The position numbers and the translations under genes were made by a program. DNA of 31,529 nucleotides from Ruminococcus sp. UBA3767 (GTDB taxonomy: Bacteria > Bacillota > Clostridia > Oscillospirales > Ruminococcaceae), in NCBI GenBank assembly GCA_002371625.1, contig DFFV01000089.1, forward strand, positions 1-31,529, in the 5' to 3' direction. This document shows positions 7,213 through 16,349 of this stretch, piece after piece. The notes under the pieces were generated by a model that saw only the letters and a list, made by a program, of their open reading frames with translations, did not search any database and was not told the origin of the DNA. Numbering within the stretch: the stretch's first letter is position 1; every line of letters starts with the position of its first letter.

Positions 7213-9183
7213 ATGGATCATTTTGAACTTGTCAGCGATTATCAGCTTTCGGGAGATCAGCCTGAGGCAGTAGAGGCTCTTGTTAACGGCTTGAAAAGCG
7301 GTATGAAAGAGCAGACGCTCATGGGCGTTACAGGCTCGGGAAAGACATTTACAATGGCAAATGTTATTCAGAGGATCAACCGACCTACGCTGGTTTTTGC
7401 ACACAACAAAATACTTGCCGCACAGCTGTGCTCGGAGTTCAAGGAGTTCTTCCCGAACAACTCGGTGGAATACTTTGTATCGTATTACGATTACTATCAG
7501 CCCGAGGCGTATGTGCCAAGCAAGGATGTTTATATAGAAAAGGATTCGGCGGTGAATGAGGACATTGACCGTTTGAGGCACTCGGCAACGGCAGCTGTGG
7601 CTGAACGCAGGGACGTTATAATAGTAGCGAGCGTTTCGTGCATTTATTCAATGGGTGATCCCGAGGAATACAAGTCGATGATGGTATCGGTGCGCAAGGG
7701 ACAGGAGATATCCCGTGAGGAGCTGATAGCGCAGCTGGTGGGGATACAGTATGAGCGCAACGACATAAACTTTACAAGAACAAAGTTCAGGGTGCGTGGC
7801 GACACGGTGGAGATAGTCCCCGCAAATTCAACCGACATTGCAGTGAGAGTTGAGTTTTTCGGAGACGAGATAGACAGGATAAGCGAGATAAATCTTGTGA
7901 CCGGCGAGGTGCTGGGCAGCTATCTGCATTACATCATTTTCCCTGCAAGCCACTATATCGTCGGCAGGGATAAGATGCGTGAGGCGATAGAGGAGCTTAA
8001 ACAGGAGCTTGATGAGAGAGTCAGGTATTTCAAGGAAAGGGATATGTTCATCGAGGCGGAGCGCATAGCTCAGCGGACGAATTATGATATAGAAATGCTT
8101 GAGGAAATAGGCTTTTGCAGCGGTATAGAGAACTATTCAAGGGTGCTTGAACGAAGACCTGCGGGTGCTGCGCCTTTTACACTGCTGGATTATCTGCCCG
8201 AGGATTTTCTTATCATAGTTGATGAGTCTCACGTTTCACTGCCGCAGATAAGGGCGATGTATGCAGGCGACAGGCAGAGAAAGCAGACGCTTGTCGATTA
8301 CGGCTTCAGGCTCCCCTCGGCACTGGATAACAGACCGCTGAAATTTGATGAGTTCTATGAGCGCATCGGTCAGGCTATCTTCGTTTCGGCAACGCCCGGA
8401 CCTTTTGAAAAGGAAAAATCATCACAGATAGTTGAGCAGATAATCAGACCGACAGGACTGCTTGATCCCGAGGTGATAGTCAAGCCGACAGAGGGACAGA
8501 TAGAGGATCTGATGAGCGAGATAAACAAGCGGATAGAGAAAAAGGAACGTGTGCTGGTCACCACTCTGACCAAGAAAATGGCTGAGGATCTTACGACTTA
8601 CCTCAAAGGCTTTGATATAAAAGTCCGCTATATGCACAGCGAGATAGATACGATCGAGAGAATGGAGATAATCCGTGATCTGAGGCTCGGAGAGTTCGAT
8701 GTGCTGGTGGGTATCAACCTTTTGCGTGAGGGACTTGACTTGCCCGAGGTCTCGCTCGTTGCGATACTTGATGCGGACAAAGAGGGCTTTCTGCGTTCGG
8801 AGCAGTCGCTTATACAGACGATAGGGCGTGCTGCAAGAAATGCAGGCGGACAGGTCATAATGTATGCCGATACGGTGACACGTTCAATGGAAAGCGCTAT
8901 AAGCGAAACACAAAGAAGGCGTGAATTGCAGATGGCGTACAATGAGGCACACGGCATAGTTCCAAAGACGATAGTCAAGGATATTCGTGATGTTATCGAG
9001 ATATCCTCCAAGGAGGACGTTGAATACAAGACACAGCAAAAGCTGAAAATGTCGAAACAGGAAAGGCTTGCGCTTATCGACAAGCTGACAAAACAGATGA
9101 AGGAAGCTGCGAAGCTGCTTGATTTTGAGCACGCTGCATTCTTGCGTGACAAGATAAAGGAGCTAAGAGGAGAAGATAAATAA
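7213..9183 (+). CDS. uvrB: UvrABC excinuclease subunit B
   Basis: UvrB is the damage-verifying helicase-like subunit of nucleotide excision repair. The 656-residue product has Walker [10 protein letters not shown] at 38-46, the DNA-inserting beta-hairpin region ([12 protein letters not shown]), helicase motif II in [10 protein letters not shown] and SATPGPFE. The late helicase motifs include QTIGRAARN, and a C-terminal UVR coiled-coil motif binds UvrC. The start used is the ATG at 7213, with SD GGGAGGAG at 7195-7202. Sixteen further in-frame codons upstream overlap the promoter. uvrA follows after 19 bases, so the two form one operon. Regulation by LexA is suggested by the box between promoter and start. 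Confidence 0.98.
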   Translation: MDHFELVSDYQLSGDQPEAVEALVNGLKSGMKEQTLMGVTGSGKTFTMANVIQRINRPTLVFAHNKILAAQLCSEFKEFFPNNSVEYFVSYYDYYQPEAYVPSKDVYIEKDSAVNEDIDRLRHSATAAVAERRDVIIVASVSCIYSMGDPEEYKSMMVSVRKGQEISREELIAQLVGIQYERNDINFTRTKFRVRGDTVEIVPANSTDIAVRVEFFGDEIDRISEINLVTGEVLGSYLHYIIFPASHYIVGRDKMREAIEELKQELDERVRYFKERDMFIEAERIAQRTNYDIEMLEEIGFCSGIENYSRVLERRPAGAAPFTLLDYLPEDFLIIVDESHVSLPQIRAMYAGDRQRKQTLVDYGFRLPSALDNRPLKFDEFYERIGQAIFVSATPGPFEKEKSSQIVEQIIRPTGLLDPEVIVKPTEGQIEDLMSEINKRIEKKERVLVTTLTKKMAEDLTTYLKGFDIKVRYMHSEIDTIERMEIIRDLRLGEFDVLVGINLLREGLDLPEVSLVAILDADKEGFLRSEQSLIQTIGRAARNAGGQVIMYADTVTRSMESAISETQRRRELQMAYNEAHGIVPKTIVKDIRDVIEISSKEDVEYKTQQKLKMSKQERLALIDKLTKQMKEAAKLLDFEHAAFLRDKIKELRGEDK

Positions 9184-9202
9184 TAGAAACAGGTAGGTAA
9201 AA

Positions 9203-12034
9203 ATGGCAAAGAACGAAATTGTTATAAAGGGTGCCCGTGAGCACAACCTGAAAAATGTCGATGTTACTATCCCAAGAGATAAGCTTGTCGTTATGACGGG
9301 GCTTTCGGGCTCGGGAAAATCATCGCTTGCATTTGATACGATATATGCCGACGGACAGAGAAGATATGTCGAGTCGCTCTCTTCCTATGCGAGAATGTTT
9401 CTGGGACAGATGGACAAGCCCGATGTTGACACGATAGAGGGGCTTTCTCCTGCAATATCAATAGACCAGAAAACGACCTCAAAAAACCCGAGGTCTACCG
9501 TTGGTACGGTAACGGAGATATATGACTACCTGCGTCTTTTGTATGCAAGGATAGGTGTTCCGCACTGCCCTGTGTGCGGCAGGGAGATACAGCACCAGAC
9601 GATAGACCAGATAGTTGATAAGATAATGTCGCTTGAACAGGGCACGAAGATACAGGTGCTCGCCCCGATAGTCAGGGGCAGAAAGGGCGAACACGCCAAG
9701 GAGCTTGAAAGGTGCATGAAATCAGGCTTTGTAAGGGCAAGAGTGGACGGCATAACCTACGACCTTTCGGAAGAGATAAAGATCGACAAGAACAAAAAGC
9801 ATAACATCGAGATAATAGTTGACAGACTTGTCATAAAGGATTCGATAAAATCACGCCTTACAGACAGCCTTGAAACTGTATGTTCGATGACGGGCGGAAC
9901 GGTGATAATCGATGTTATCGGCGGCGAAGAGGAAATGTTCTCGCAGAATTATGCCTGCCCCGAGCACGGTATCTCTATCGAGGACCTTACGCCGAGAATG
10001 TTCTCGTTCAACAATCCCTTCGGTGCCTGCCCGAAATGTACGGGACTGGGAGTTTTCAAAAAGATAAACCCCGACCTGATAATCCCCAACAAGGAGCTTT
10101 CGATAAGGCAGGGTGCAATAAAGGCTTCGGGCTGGAACACGCTTGATGATAAGTCGATAGCTTCGATGTATTTTGAGGCTATCTCAAAGCAGTACGGCAT
10201 CTCGCTGGATGTCCCCGTGAAAGACTTGCCGCAGGATGCGATAGATATTTTCCTTTACGGAACGCAGGGGCAGAAGCTGAAGCTGACCAGAGGCGGCAAT
10301 CTGTTTTATAAGGCGGAATACGAGGGTGCATTTGAGGGAGTCATACCTAACCTTGAAAGACGTTACAAGGAGTCTGCGAGCGAGTATTCAAAGGCGGATA
10401 TAGAAACGGTCATGACGGACGAGCCGTGCCCTGCCTGCCACGGACAAAGACTTAAAGAGGAAAGCCTTTCGGTAACGGTGGGCGGTCTGAATATACACGA
10501 GCTTACGCAGCTCTCGGTCATCAAGGCACTTGAATTTCTGAACAAGCTGGAGCTTTCAAAGCGTGACAGCCTGATAGGTGACAGGATAATCAAGGAGATA
10601 AAGGACAGGCTTGCGTTCCTCTCCAGCGTGGGACTTGATTACCTTACGCTTTCACGTTCAAGCGGAACGCTTTCGGGCGGCGAGAGCCAGAGGATAAGGC
10701 TTGCTACCCAGATAGGTTCATCGCTCGTGGGCGTGCTTTATATACTGGACGAACCATCGATAGGACTTCACCAGCGTGACAACGGAAAGCTGATAGACAC
10801 GCTCAAACGTCTGCGTGATATAGGAAACAGCGTGATAGTCGTTGAGCACGATGAGGACACGATGCGTGCGGCGGATTTTATTGTTGATGTCGGTGTCGGC
10901 GCAGGAGTTCACGGCGGAGAGATAGTTGCCGCAGGAACACTTGAAGACATAATGAAGTGTGAAAAGTCGATAACAGGGCAGTACCTGAGCGGCAAAAAGA
11001 AGATAGCAGTTCCGGCGCAGCGAAGAAAGGGCAACGGCAAGTTCCTTGAAGTATTCGGCGCACAGGAAAACAACCTGAAAAACATTGACGTGAAGATACC
11101 GCTGGGAACGTTCACCTGCGTTACGGGCGTTTCGGGCAGCGGAAAATCCTCGCTGGTGAATGCGATAATCCAGAAGGAGCTTTCCGCAAAGCTGAACAGG
11201 GCAAAGACTTTTCCCGGAAAGTTCAAAAAGATAGAGGGCATAAAGTATCTTGACAAAGCAATAGTTATCGACCAGTCACCGATAGGCAGAACACCACGTT
11301 CCAACCCTGCGACATACACGGGCGTTTTCAACGATATCCGTGAGCTTTACGCAAATACTGCCGATGCAAAAATGAAAGGATACAGCGCAGGAAGGTTTTC
11401 CTTCAACACCAAGGGCGGCCGCTGCGAAGCGTGCGAGGGCGACGGTATAATCAAGATAGAAATGCACTTTCTGCCCGATGTTTATATACCCTGCGAGGTC
11501 TGCGGCGGAATGAGATATAACCGTGAAACGCTTGAGGTGCGCTATAAGGGAAAGAACATTTACGATGTGCTTGAAATGACGATAGAGGAGGGCGTTTCGT
11601 TCTTTGAGAATATCCCCAAGATAAAGCGCAAGCTGGAAACGCTGTTTGAGGTCGGACTGGGATACGTTAAGATAGGTCAGCCTGCAACCACGCTTTCGGG
11701 CGGTGAGGCGCAGAGAGTCAAGCTGGCGACCGAGCTTTCAAAGCGCAGCACGGGCAAGACGATATATATCCTCGATGAGCCGACAACAGGACTGCATACA
11801 GCTGATGTAAGCAGGCTTCTTGAAGTGCTTGAAAAGCTCGTTGATGCAGGGAATACGGTGCTTGTTATAGAGCATAACCTTGACGTTGTAAAGACCGCTG
11901 ACTACATTATCGACCTCGGTCCCGAGGGCGGTGACGGCGGCGGAGAGATAGTATGCACAGGTACGCCCGAACAGGTGGCAAAGTGCAAAAAGTCCTACAC
12001 GGGACAGTTCCTTGCACCGATGCTGAAAAAATGA
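9203..12034 (+). CDS. uvrA: UvrABC excinuclease subunit A
   Basis: UvrA is the dimeric ABC-type ATPase that finds DNA damage and loads UvrB. The 943 residues match the family. There are two Walker A motifs (GLSGSGKSS near residue 31, GVSGSGKSS near 640) and two ABC signatures ([26 protein letters not shown]). Zinc modules are [12 protein letters not shown] and the second-half CEACEGDG...CEVCGG pair. The first-half module reads C252-x2-H255...C276-x2-C279, with His where many UvrA proteins have Cys. His can still bind zinc and I believe this occurs in other Clostridia. An AGGTAGG SD precedes the ATG. The gene ends 47 bases before the response regulator, with no convincing terminator in between. 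Confidence 0.98.
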   Translation: MAKNEIVIKGAREHNLKNVDVTIPRDKLVVMTGLSGSGKSSLAFDTIYADGQRRYVESLSSYARMFLGQMDKPDVDTIEGLSPAISIDQKTTSKNPRSTVGTVTEIYDYLRLLYARIGVPHCPVCGREIQHQTIDQIVDKIMSLEQGTKIQVLAPIVRGRKGEHAKELERCMKSGFVRARVDGITYDLSEEIKIDKNKKHNIEIIVDRLVIKDSIKSRLTDSLETVCSMTGGTVIIDVIGGEEEMFSQNYACPEHGISIEDLTPRMFSFNNPFGACPKCTGLGVFKKINPDLIIPNKELSIRQGAIKASGWNTLDDKSIASMYFEAISKQYGISLDVPVKDLPQDAIDIFLYGTQGQKLKLTRGGNLFYKAEYEGAFEGVIPNLERRYKESASEYSKADIETVMTDEPCPACHGQRLKEESLSVTVGGLNIHELTQLSVIKALEFLNKLELSKRDSLIGDRIIKEIKDRLAFLSSVGLDYLTLSRSSGTLSGGESQRIRLATQIGSSLVGVLYILDEPSIGLHQRDNGKLIDTLKRLRDIGNSVIVVEHDEDTMRAADFIVDVGVGAGVHGGEIVAAGTLEDIMKCEKSITGQYLSGKKKIAVPAQRRKGNGKFLEVFGAQENNLKNIDVKIPLGTFTCVTGVSGSGKSSLVNAIIQKELSAKLNRAKTFPGKFKKIEGIKYLDKAIVIDQSPIGRTPRSNPATYTGVFNDIRELYANTADAKMKGYSAGRFSFNTKGGRCEACEGDGIIKIEMHFLPDVYIPCEVCGGMRYNRETLEVRYKGKNIYDVLEMTIEEGVSFFENIPKIKRKLETLFEVGLGYVKIGQPATTLSGGEAQRVKLATELSKRSTGKTIYILDEPTTGLHTADVSRLLEVLEKLVDAGNTVLVIEHNLDVVKTADYIIDLGPEGGDGGGEIVCTGTPEQVAKCKKSYTGQFLAPMLKK

Positions 12035-12081
12035 TGCGTTGCTTTTGCAGCATACTCAGCTTGTTTTAGGAGGCATAAGAG

Positions 12082-12738
12082 ATGTCACACATACTTGTGA
12101 TAGATGATGATATCCATATTGGCAATATGCTCGAGGAGCTGCTCACATCAAAAGGCTATCTTGTGAGCAGAGCTTACTCGGGAACGGAGGCTCTGATGCA
12201 GGCGGATGCGGTAAAGCCCGATCTTATACTGCTCGATCTGATGCTTCCGGGGCTTTCGGGAGAGGAGCTTTTGCCTAAGATCAGCGGTATACCCGTTATA
12301 GTTGTAAGCGCAAAGAGCGATGTTGCGGATAAGGTAGGGCTGCTTATGAACGGCGCTGTTGACTATGTTACCAAGCCGTTTGATGTGAGCGAGCTGCTGG
12401 CAAGGATAACCGTTGCGCTGAGAAGACCGAAGGTGAGCGATGGTGATGAGATAACTGCGTGCGGTATAACCCTTAACAGTGCATCGCTTTGTGCTTTTGC
12501 AGGAGAAAATGAGGTGCGCCTGACACGGACAGAGTGTGCGATACTTAAACTGCTGATGCTCAACGACGGCGCTCCGCTGGGAAGAAGCACGATACTTGAA
12601 AAGATAAGCTATGATACTCCCGACTGCACAGAAAGAAGCCTGAAACAGCACGTTTCAAACATACGCAAAAAGCTGCTCGGTGCTGACGGCAAGGACCACA
12701 TCGAAGCGGTGTACGGGATAGGGTTCAGACTGAAATGA
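12082..12738 (+). CDS. OmpR/PhoB-family response regulator
   Basis: This is a 218-residue two-component regulator. The receiver domain (1-115) has the acidic pocket DDD at 8-10, phospho-acceptor D52 in LLDLMLPG, S76 in VVSAKS and K98 in TKPF. The C-terminal winged helix (about 125-218) has the recognition region SLKQHVSNIRKKL and the usual YGIGFRL ending. A strong SD AGGAGG lies at 12069-12074. Its partner kinase is encoded three genes downstream at 14724, on the far side of an ABC transporter. This arrangement is typical of antimicrobial-peptide or lantibiotic sensing and immunity modules. The TCTTGAC direct repeats just downstream may be its binding site. Its own promoter was not found; it may be read through from uvrA. 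Confidence 0.92.
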   Translation: MSHILVIDDDIHIGNMLEELLTSKGYLVSRAYSGTEALMQADAVKPDLILLDLMLPGLSGEELLPKISGIPVIVVSAKSDVADKVGLLMNGAVDYVTKPFDVSELLARITVALRRPKVSDGDEITACGITLNSASLCAFAGENEVRLTRTECAILKLLMLNDGAPLGRSTILEKISYDTPDCTERSLKQHVSNIRKKLLGADGKDHIEAVYGIGFRLK

Positions 12739-12741
12739 AGA

Positions 12742-12782
12742 TCTTGACAAAATCTTGACGTTTTCTTTGCCGCTTTCTTGAC
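12742..12782 (+). promoter_or_regulatory. Three TCTTGAC direct repeats, candidate response-regulator operator
   Basis: TCTTGAC occurs at 12742-12748, 12753-12759 and 12776-12782, a periodicity of 11 and 23 bases (one and about two helical turns). OmpR-family regulators bind such tandem half-sites on one DNA face. The repeats lie between the response regulator stop and the ABC transporter start. They sit upstream of an extended -10 candidate (TG-T-TATCCT, 12790-12798) with no good -35, as expected for an activator-dependent promoter. The binding protein is inferred. Confidence 0.45.
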
Positions 12783-12823
12783 CATTATATGTTATCCTGT
12801 TTTCAGAAAGGAAGATGATTGAT

Positions 12824-13738
12824 ATGGAATATGCTCTGAAAACAGAAGACATTTTTAAAAGCTACTGCAGAGCAAGCGTGCTCAACGGCGTAACGATGAG
12901 CGTTCCAAAAGGCTCTGTCTACGGGCTTGTCGGGCGCAATGGTGCAGGAAAGACCACGCTGATGAGAGTCGTTTGCGGACTGCAGCAGCCAAAAAGCGGA
13001 AGCTATTCGATATTTGGCGTAGCTAACAATGACAGAAAGATCTCAAAGGTCAGGTCACGCATCGGCGGCGTAATTGAAAGCCCTGCGCTTTACAATGAGA
13101 TGACAGCAAGGGACAACATCAAAGCGCAGCTGGATATGCTCGGTCTGCCTAAAAACAAGGCGGATATTGACGAGCTGCTGGATATCGTGGGTCTGGGCGG
13201 AACAGGCAAGAAAAGGGCTGCAAAGTTCTCGCTTGGCATGAGGCAGAGGCTCGGCATTGCTGTCGCACTGGCAGGATACCCCGACTTTATTGTGCTTGAT
13301 GAGCCGATAAATGGGCTTGATCCCGAGGGTATAGTTGAGATAAGGGAACTGCTGTTAAGGCTCAACAAGGAAAAGGGTATGACTGTTCTTATATCAAGCC
13401 ATATACTTTCCGAGCTTTCAATGCTTGCAACGCATTACGGCTTTATGGATAAGGGCAAGGTCATCAAGGAGATCAGCTCGGTAGAGCTTGAACAGCAGAT
13501 CAGAAAAAGCATGGTCGCAGAGGTATCTGATGTAAGCAAGGCTACTGCGGTGCTCGATGCTATCGGAAAAGAATATGAGGTCATTGCGGACAACAAGGTG
13601 AGGATATTTGAAAAAATGTCTGTTACTATACTGTCCGAAGAGCTTTCGTCAAAGGGCTGTGAGCTGCTTGGGCTTACGGAAATGGACGAGAGTCTTGAAA
13701 GCTACTTCCTCGATCTTGTGGGAGGTGCTGAAAAATGA
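12824..13738 (+). CDS. ABC transporter ATP-binding protein
   Basis: This 304-residue cytoplasmic ATPase belongs to the ABC-2 / antibiotic and lantibiotic transport type. It has Walker A GRNGAGKT at 37-44, signature FSLGMRQRLGIA near 134, Walker B IVLDEPINGLDPEG near 155, and the H-loop in ISSHILSEL. A C-terminal regulatory extension of about 90 residues ends near ESYFLDLVGG, as in bacitracin/lantibiotic transport ATPases. The start used is the ATG at 12824, 9 bases after AAAGGAAG. An ATG three codons earlier is too close to that SD. The gene overlaps the permease by ATGA, so translation is coupled. The exported substrate is not identifiable from sequence. Confidence 0.92.
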   Translation: MEYALKTEDIFKSYCRASVLNGVTMSVPKGSVYGLVGRNGAGKTTLMRVVCGLQQPKSGSYSIFGVANNDRKISKVRSRIGGVIESPALYNEMTARDNIKAQLDMLGLPKNKADIDELLDIVGLGGTGKKRAAKFSLGMRQRLGIAVALAGYPDFIVLDEPINGLDPEGIVEIRELLLRLNKEKGMTVLISSHILSELSMLATHYGFMDKGKVIKEISSVELEQQIRKSMVAEVSDVSKATAVLDAIGKEYEVIADNKVRIFEKMSVTILSEELSSKGCELLGLTEMDESLESYFLDLVGGAEK

Positions 13739-14709
13739 TAAGAATGATCAGGGTATCGCTCAAAAGAGCGTTTAACTCAATATCGCTGATAATAATCGCT
13801 TTTGTTTGTTTAAGTGCAGGCATATTTGAAGGGTTTATGTATCATGTTGAGGGAAAAAGAGAGCTGTTCAGCGGGGCAAATGTTGAATTCAGATACTATA
13901 CTCATCTGTTTATGATATTGCCCATAATCATACTTGTAAGTATCCAGTCTATCAGAGAATTTTCAAGCGGAACGGTCAGGAACAAGCTGATAGTAGGTGC
14001 AACAAAAACACAATTCTATTTTGCACAACTGCTGACAAACTGTGCTTTGACACTGATAATGTCTGCGCTGTATTTTGTCACTTACTTTATTATAATAAAT
14101 CCGCTGTTCGATCTTGACCATTACTCGTTCACCATGGCATTGCTTTTTGTATTTATGCTTACATTGGGTTATCTTATGATAACGATAATAACGACCGTGA
14201 TAACTATGCTGCTCGGCAAAGCGCTGTTGAGTATGATTCTTACAGTTACCATACTGCTGGGAACTACCTTTGTAGCTTTGTGGTTCGCAAGCGATCTTGT
14301 GCAGCCAAAGTGTTTTTATGAAGTTACGGGGGACGGAGATGATATCGAAGAGGCAAATCCGATGTTTGTTGAACGGGGCGTTAAAAGAGATGCGATGAGC
14401 TTATATATTTATACATCTCCTGTCTGTCAGTTTTATATCGTTCAGTCGGCACTCGAAACGGGAGTAAAAAGCGAAGAGGAGCTGCCCAAACCACACGGAA
14501 GATGGGTAAAGCCCAGATATCATTCTTACTATGATGAAACCGATTACAGCAGATACGATGGACATGATGAAAGGTACGATGAAGACGATGATATGTTTAT
14601 CAAGTATAATCTGAGAAACATTTACTTTATGCCCGTTTACAGTCTTTGCACCTCTGCGGTGATAATACTGCTCGGTGCAGCAGCGTTCAAACGCAAGAAT
14701 ATAAAATAA
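13735..14709 (+). CDS. ABC-2-type transporter permease
   Basis: This 324-residue membrane protein is the partner of the preceding ATPase. It has about six membrane segments (roughly 15-35, 57-72, 102-122, 132-158, 163-185 and 300-317). A polar segment SIREFSSGTVRNKL follows the second helix, the typical ATPase-contact region of this family. The loop between the last two helices (about 187-299) should face outside. It contains an unusual stretch at 261-287 with six Tyr, eight Asp and two His, which looks like a metal- or peptide-binding patch. The start overlaps the ATPase stop (ATGA). Role by context: export of, or immunity to, a peptide or other toxic compound. Confidence 0.85.
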   Translation: MIRMIRVSLKRAFNSISLIIIAFVCLSAGIFEGFMYHVEGKRELFSGANVEFRYYTHLFMILPIIILVSIQSIREFSSGTVRNKLIVGATKTQFYFAQLLTNCALTLIMSALYFVTYFIIINPLFDLDHYSFTMALLFVFMLTLGYLMITIITTVITMLLGKALLSMILTVTILLGTTFVALWFASDLVQPKCFYEVTGDGDDIEEANPMFVERGVKRDAMSLYIYTSPVCQFYIVQSALETGVKSEEELPKPHGRWVKPRYHSYYDETDYSRYDGHDERYDEDDDMFIKYNLRNIYFMPVYSLCTSAVIILLGAAAFKRKNIK

Positions 14710-14723
14710 AGGGAGGTGTCCTT

Positions 14724-15599
14724 TTGGCATTATGTATCATAACATTGCTTTTGCTTGTGATATGTCTGCTGCTTGGCGTTAAGGTATATCTTATGCGCAA
14801 AAGCTGCAGGGATATCGTTTCAAAGCTGGATATTATAATGAATGAGGACACAAACAACCTTATAGCCGTTTCCTCGGGTGACAGGCAGATGATGATGCTT
14901 GCGGGGGAGCTTAACAAAAGTCTCAGAGAGATCCGCAAGCAGCAGCTGAACTTTCTTAACGGCGATAATCAGCTAAAGGACGCTGTTACGAATATTTCTC
15001 ACGACCTGCGCACTCCGCTTACGGCGATAATGGGCTACCTTGAAATGATGAAGGATATGCCAAAAAGCAAAAAGCTGGAGGAATATCTTGAAATAATAAT
15101 GAGCAGGGCAACTGCTATGAAACAGCTTACCGATGAGCTATTCAGCTACTCGGTGATACTTTCTTCGGGCAGCATGGAGCTGGAGAGTATGCAGATAAAC
15201 AAGCTGCTTGAGGATTGCGTAATGGGCTTTTACGGCGCATTTGCGCAAAACGGGATAGATGTAAAGGTGGATATGACCGACAAGAAGATAATGCGAAAGG
15301 TCGATGCGCAGGCGCTTTCAAGGGTTTTCTCGAACCTGATGAACAATGCCTTGAAGTATTCCGGCGGCGATCTTTCCATAACGCTGAAAGAGCCTTGCGA
15401 GATAACATTTTCAAACGCTGCGCAGGAGCTTACGCAAACGCAGGTGGAAAAGCTGTTTGACAGATTCTATACCGTTGAGAGCGCAAGAAAAAGCACAGGG
15501 CTGGGGCTTTCGATAGCACGCACGCTCGTTGACCGCATGGGCGGAACGATAGATGCTGCGCTTGCAGACGGCGTGCTGACGATAACGATAGTTCTGTAA
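14724..15599 (+). CDS. Membrane-bound sensor histidine kinase
   Basis: This 291-residue kinase is the partner of the response regulator at 12082. One N-terminal membrane helix (about 2-22) has almost no outside domain, so it probably senses in the membrane or through the ABC transporter. A linker follows, then the phospho-acceptor H93 in NISHDLRTPLTAIMGYLE. The ATPase domain has the N-box NLMNNALKY at 204-212 and STGLGLSIA at 257-265. The usual DxGxG box is replaced by SNAAQEL, a variation I associate with short lantibiotic-type kinases. The TTG start at 14724 is 7 bases after SD GGGAGG (14711-14716), right behind the permease stop. The open frame extends further upstream, but inside the permease gene. 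Confidence 0.9.
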   Translation: MALCIITLLLLVICLLLGVKVYLMRKSCRDIVSKLDIIMNEDTNNLIAVSSGDRQMMMLAGELNKSLREIRKQQLNFLNGDNQLKDAVTNISHDLRTPLTAIMGYLEMMKDMPKSKKLEEYLEIIMSRATAMKQLTDELFSYSVILSSGSMELESMQINKLLEDCVMGFYGAFAQNGIDVKVDMTDKKIMRKVDAQALSRVFSNLMNNALKYSGGDLSITLKEPCEITFSNAAQELTQTQVEKLFDRFYTVESARKSTGLGLSIARTLVDRMGGTIDAALADGVLTITIVL

Positions 15600-15681
15600 G
15601 GTCTAACTTTCCGATGCACGCAAAACTGCGCCCGAAATGCTCAGAACAGTGATCAGGCACCCGATCAGAAAATTGTAATAC

Positions 15682-15722
15682 ATCACGCCCCTGAATGCAT
15701 AGAATTCAGGGGTGATATTTTT
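15682..15722 (+). terminator. Terminator-like hairpin that also contains the protease gene's SD
   Basis: A 9-bp perfect stem (15688-15696 with 15704-15712) is extended by 4 bp (15682-15685 with 15713-15716) across a 2-base bulge. The loop has 7 bases. It is followed by ATTTTTGTTT. As a terminator it would end the regulator-transporter-kinase transcript. Its 3' arm contains AGGGGTGAT, the best SD for the next gene, whose TTG start (15721) lies in the T-run. Confidence 0.7.
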
Positions 15723-16281
15723 GTTTGAGTGGGTTATACGAGGGATAAGGTTCAGGCTGTGCTTTTCGTTCCCGGCAGTCATCTCGCTTACCTGCCTGCT
15801 TGGCAGCGACAGCGTAAAAATGCTTATAATGCTCGCCTGCTGCTGTCTGCACGAAATAGGGCACATCGCCGCAATGCTGATGTGCGGCTGCAAGCCCGAG
15901 GGTATAACGTTTTACGGCGGCGGCATAAGGCTTGTGCCGTGCAAACGGATGAACGGGTTTTCGCAGGAGGCGTTTATTCTTTCGGCAGGGTGCGCAGTGA
16001 ATTTTATGCTTGCGTTTTTAAGCTGCGTTATCTGCAAAAAGCTGACCTTTTTTGCGCAGGTGAATCTGCTGCTCGGCGGCTTCAACCTTTTGCCTGTGGG
16101 GTATCTTGACGGCGGAAGACTGATAGACCTTTTGCTTGCAGGCAGAGGAGCAAGGGCGATAAAGATCGTGTTTGCGCTGCTGGTAGCTTTGCTTGCGGCA
16201 GCAGCGGTTTATAAGGGCAGGGTGAGCGTTTCGCTGGTGTGCGTGCTGGCATATATGTGCGTCAGCATTTTTGCTTCGTGA
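15721..16281 (+). CDS. Site-2 protease family M50 (SpoIVFB-like)
   Basis: This is an intramembrane zinc metalloprotease of about 186 residues. The zinc motif HEIGH is at about 44-48 in the second membrane segment. The third ligand is in NLLPVGYLDGGRL near residue 130. A FSFPAV segment near the N-terminus matches SpoIVFB. There is no PDZ or CBS domain. The start is uncertain. TTG at 15721 has correct spacing from AGGGGTGAT (8 bases), while a GTG at 15712 would lie inside the SD. In other Clostridia spoIVFB-like genes neighbour the TIGR03960 radical SAM gene, and here that gene is two positions downstream. The substrate is unknown; a pro-sigma factor is possible only if the organism sporulates. 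Confidence 0.85.
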   Translation: MFEWVIRGIRFRLCFSFPAVISLTCLLGSDSVKMLIMLACCCLHEIGHIAAMLMCGCKPEGITFYGGGIRLVPCKRMNGFSQEAFILSAGCAVNFMLAFLSCVICKKLTFFAQVNLLLGGFNLLPVGYLDGGRLIDLLLAGRGARAIKIVFALLVALLAAAAVYKGRVSVSLVCVLAYMCVSIFAS

Positions 16282-16284
16282 AAG

Positions 16285-16313
16285 TTGACAATCTCTGCTG
16301 CGGCAGGTATAAT
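16285..16313 (+). promoter_or_regulatory. Perfect-consensus promoter for the HD-radical SAM operon
   Basis: TTGACA (16285-16290), a 17-base spacer and TATAAT (16308-16313) form the exact sigma-A consensus. It starts four bases after the protease stop codon and 37 bases before the HD gene ATG. It should be strong and constitutive. Confidence 0.92.
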
Positions 16314-16349
16314 ATTAGAAGTGAGAATTTGATGTATCGGAGGTGCAGC

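Noticed and set aside
12035..12060. Possible terminator between uvrA and the response regulator
   Set aside because: Only a weak bulged stem with no proper T-run; not enough to call.
12148..12651. A 167-codon minus-strand frame opposite the response regulator
   Set aside because: Shadow frame; the plus-strand gene has all expected receiver and DNA-binding residues.
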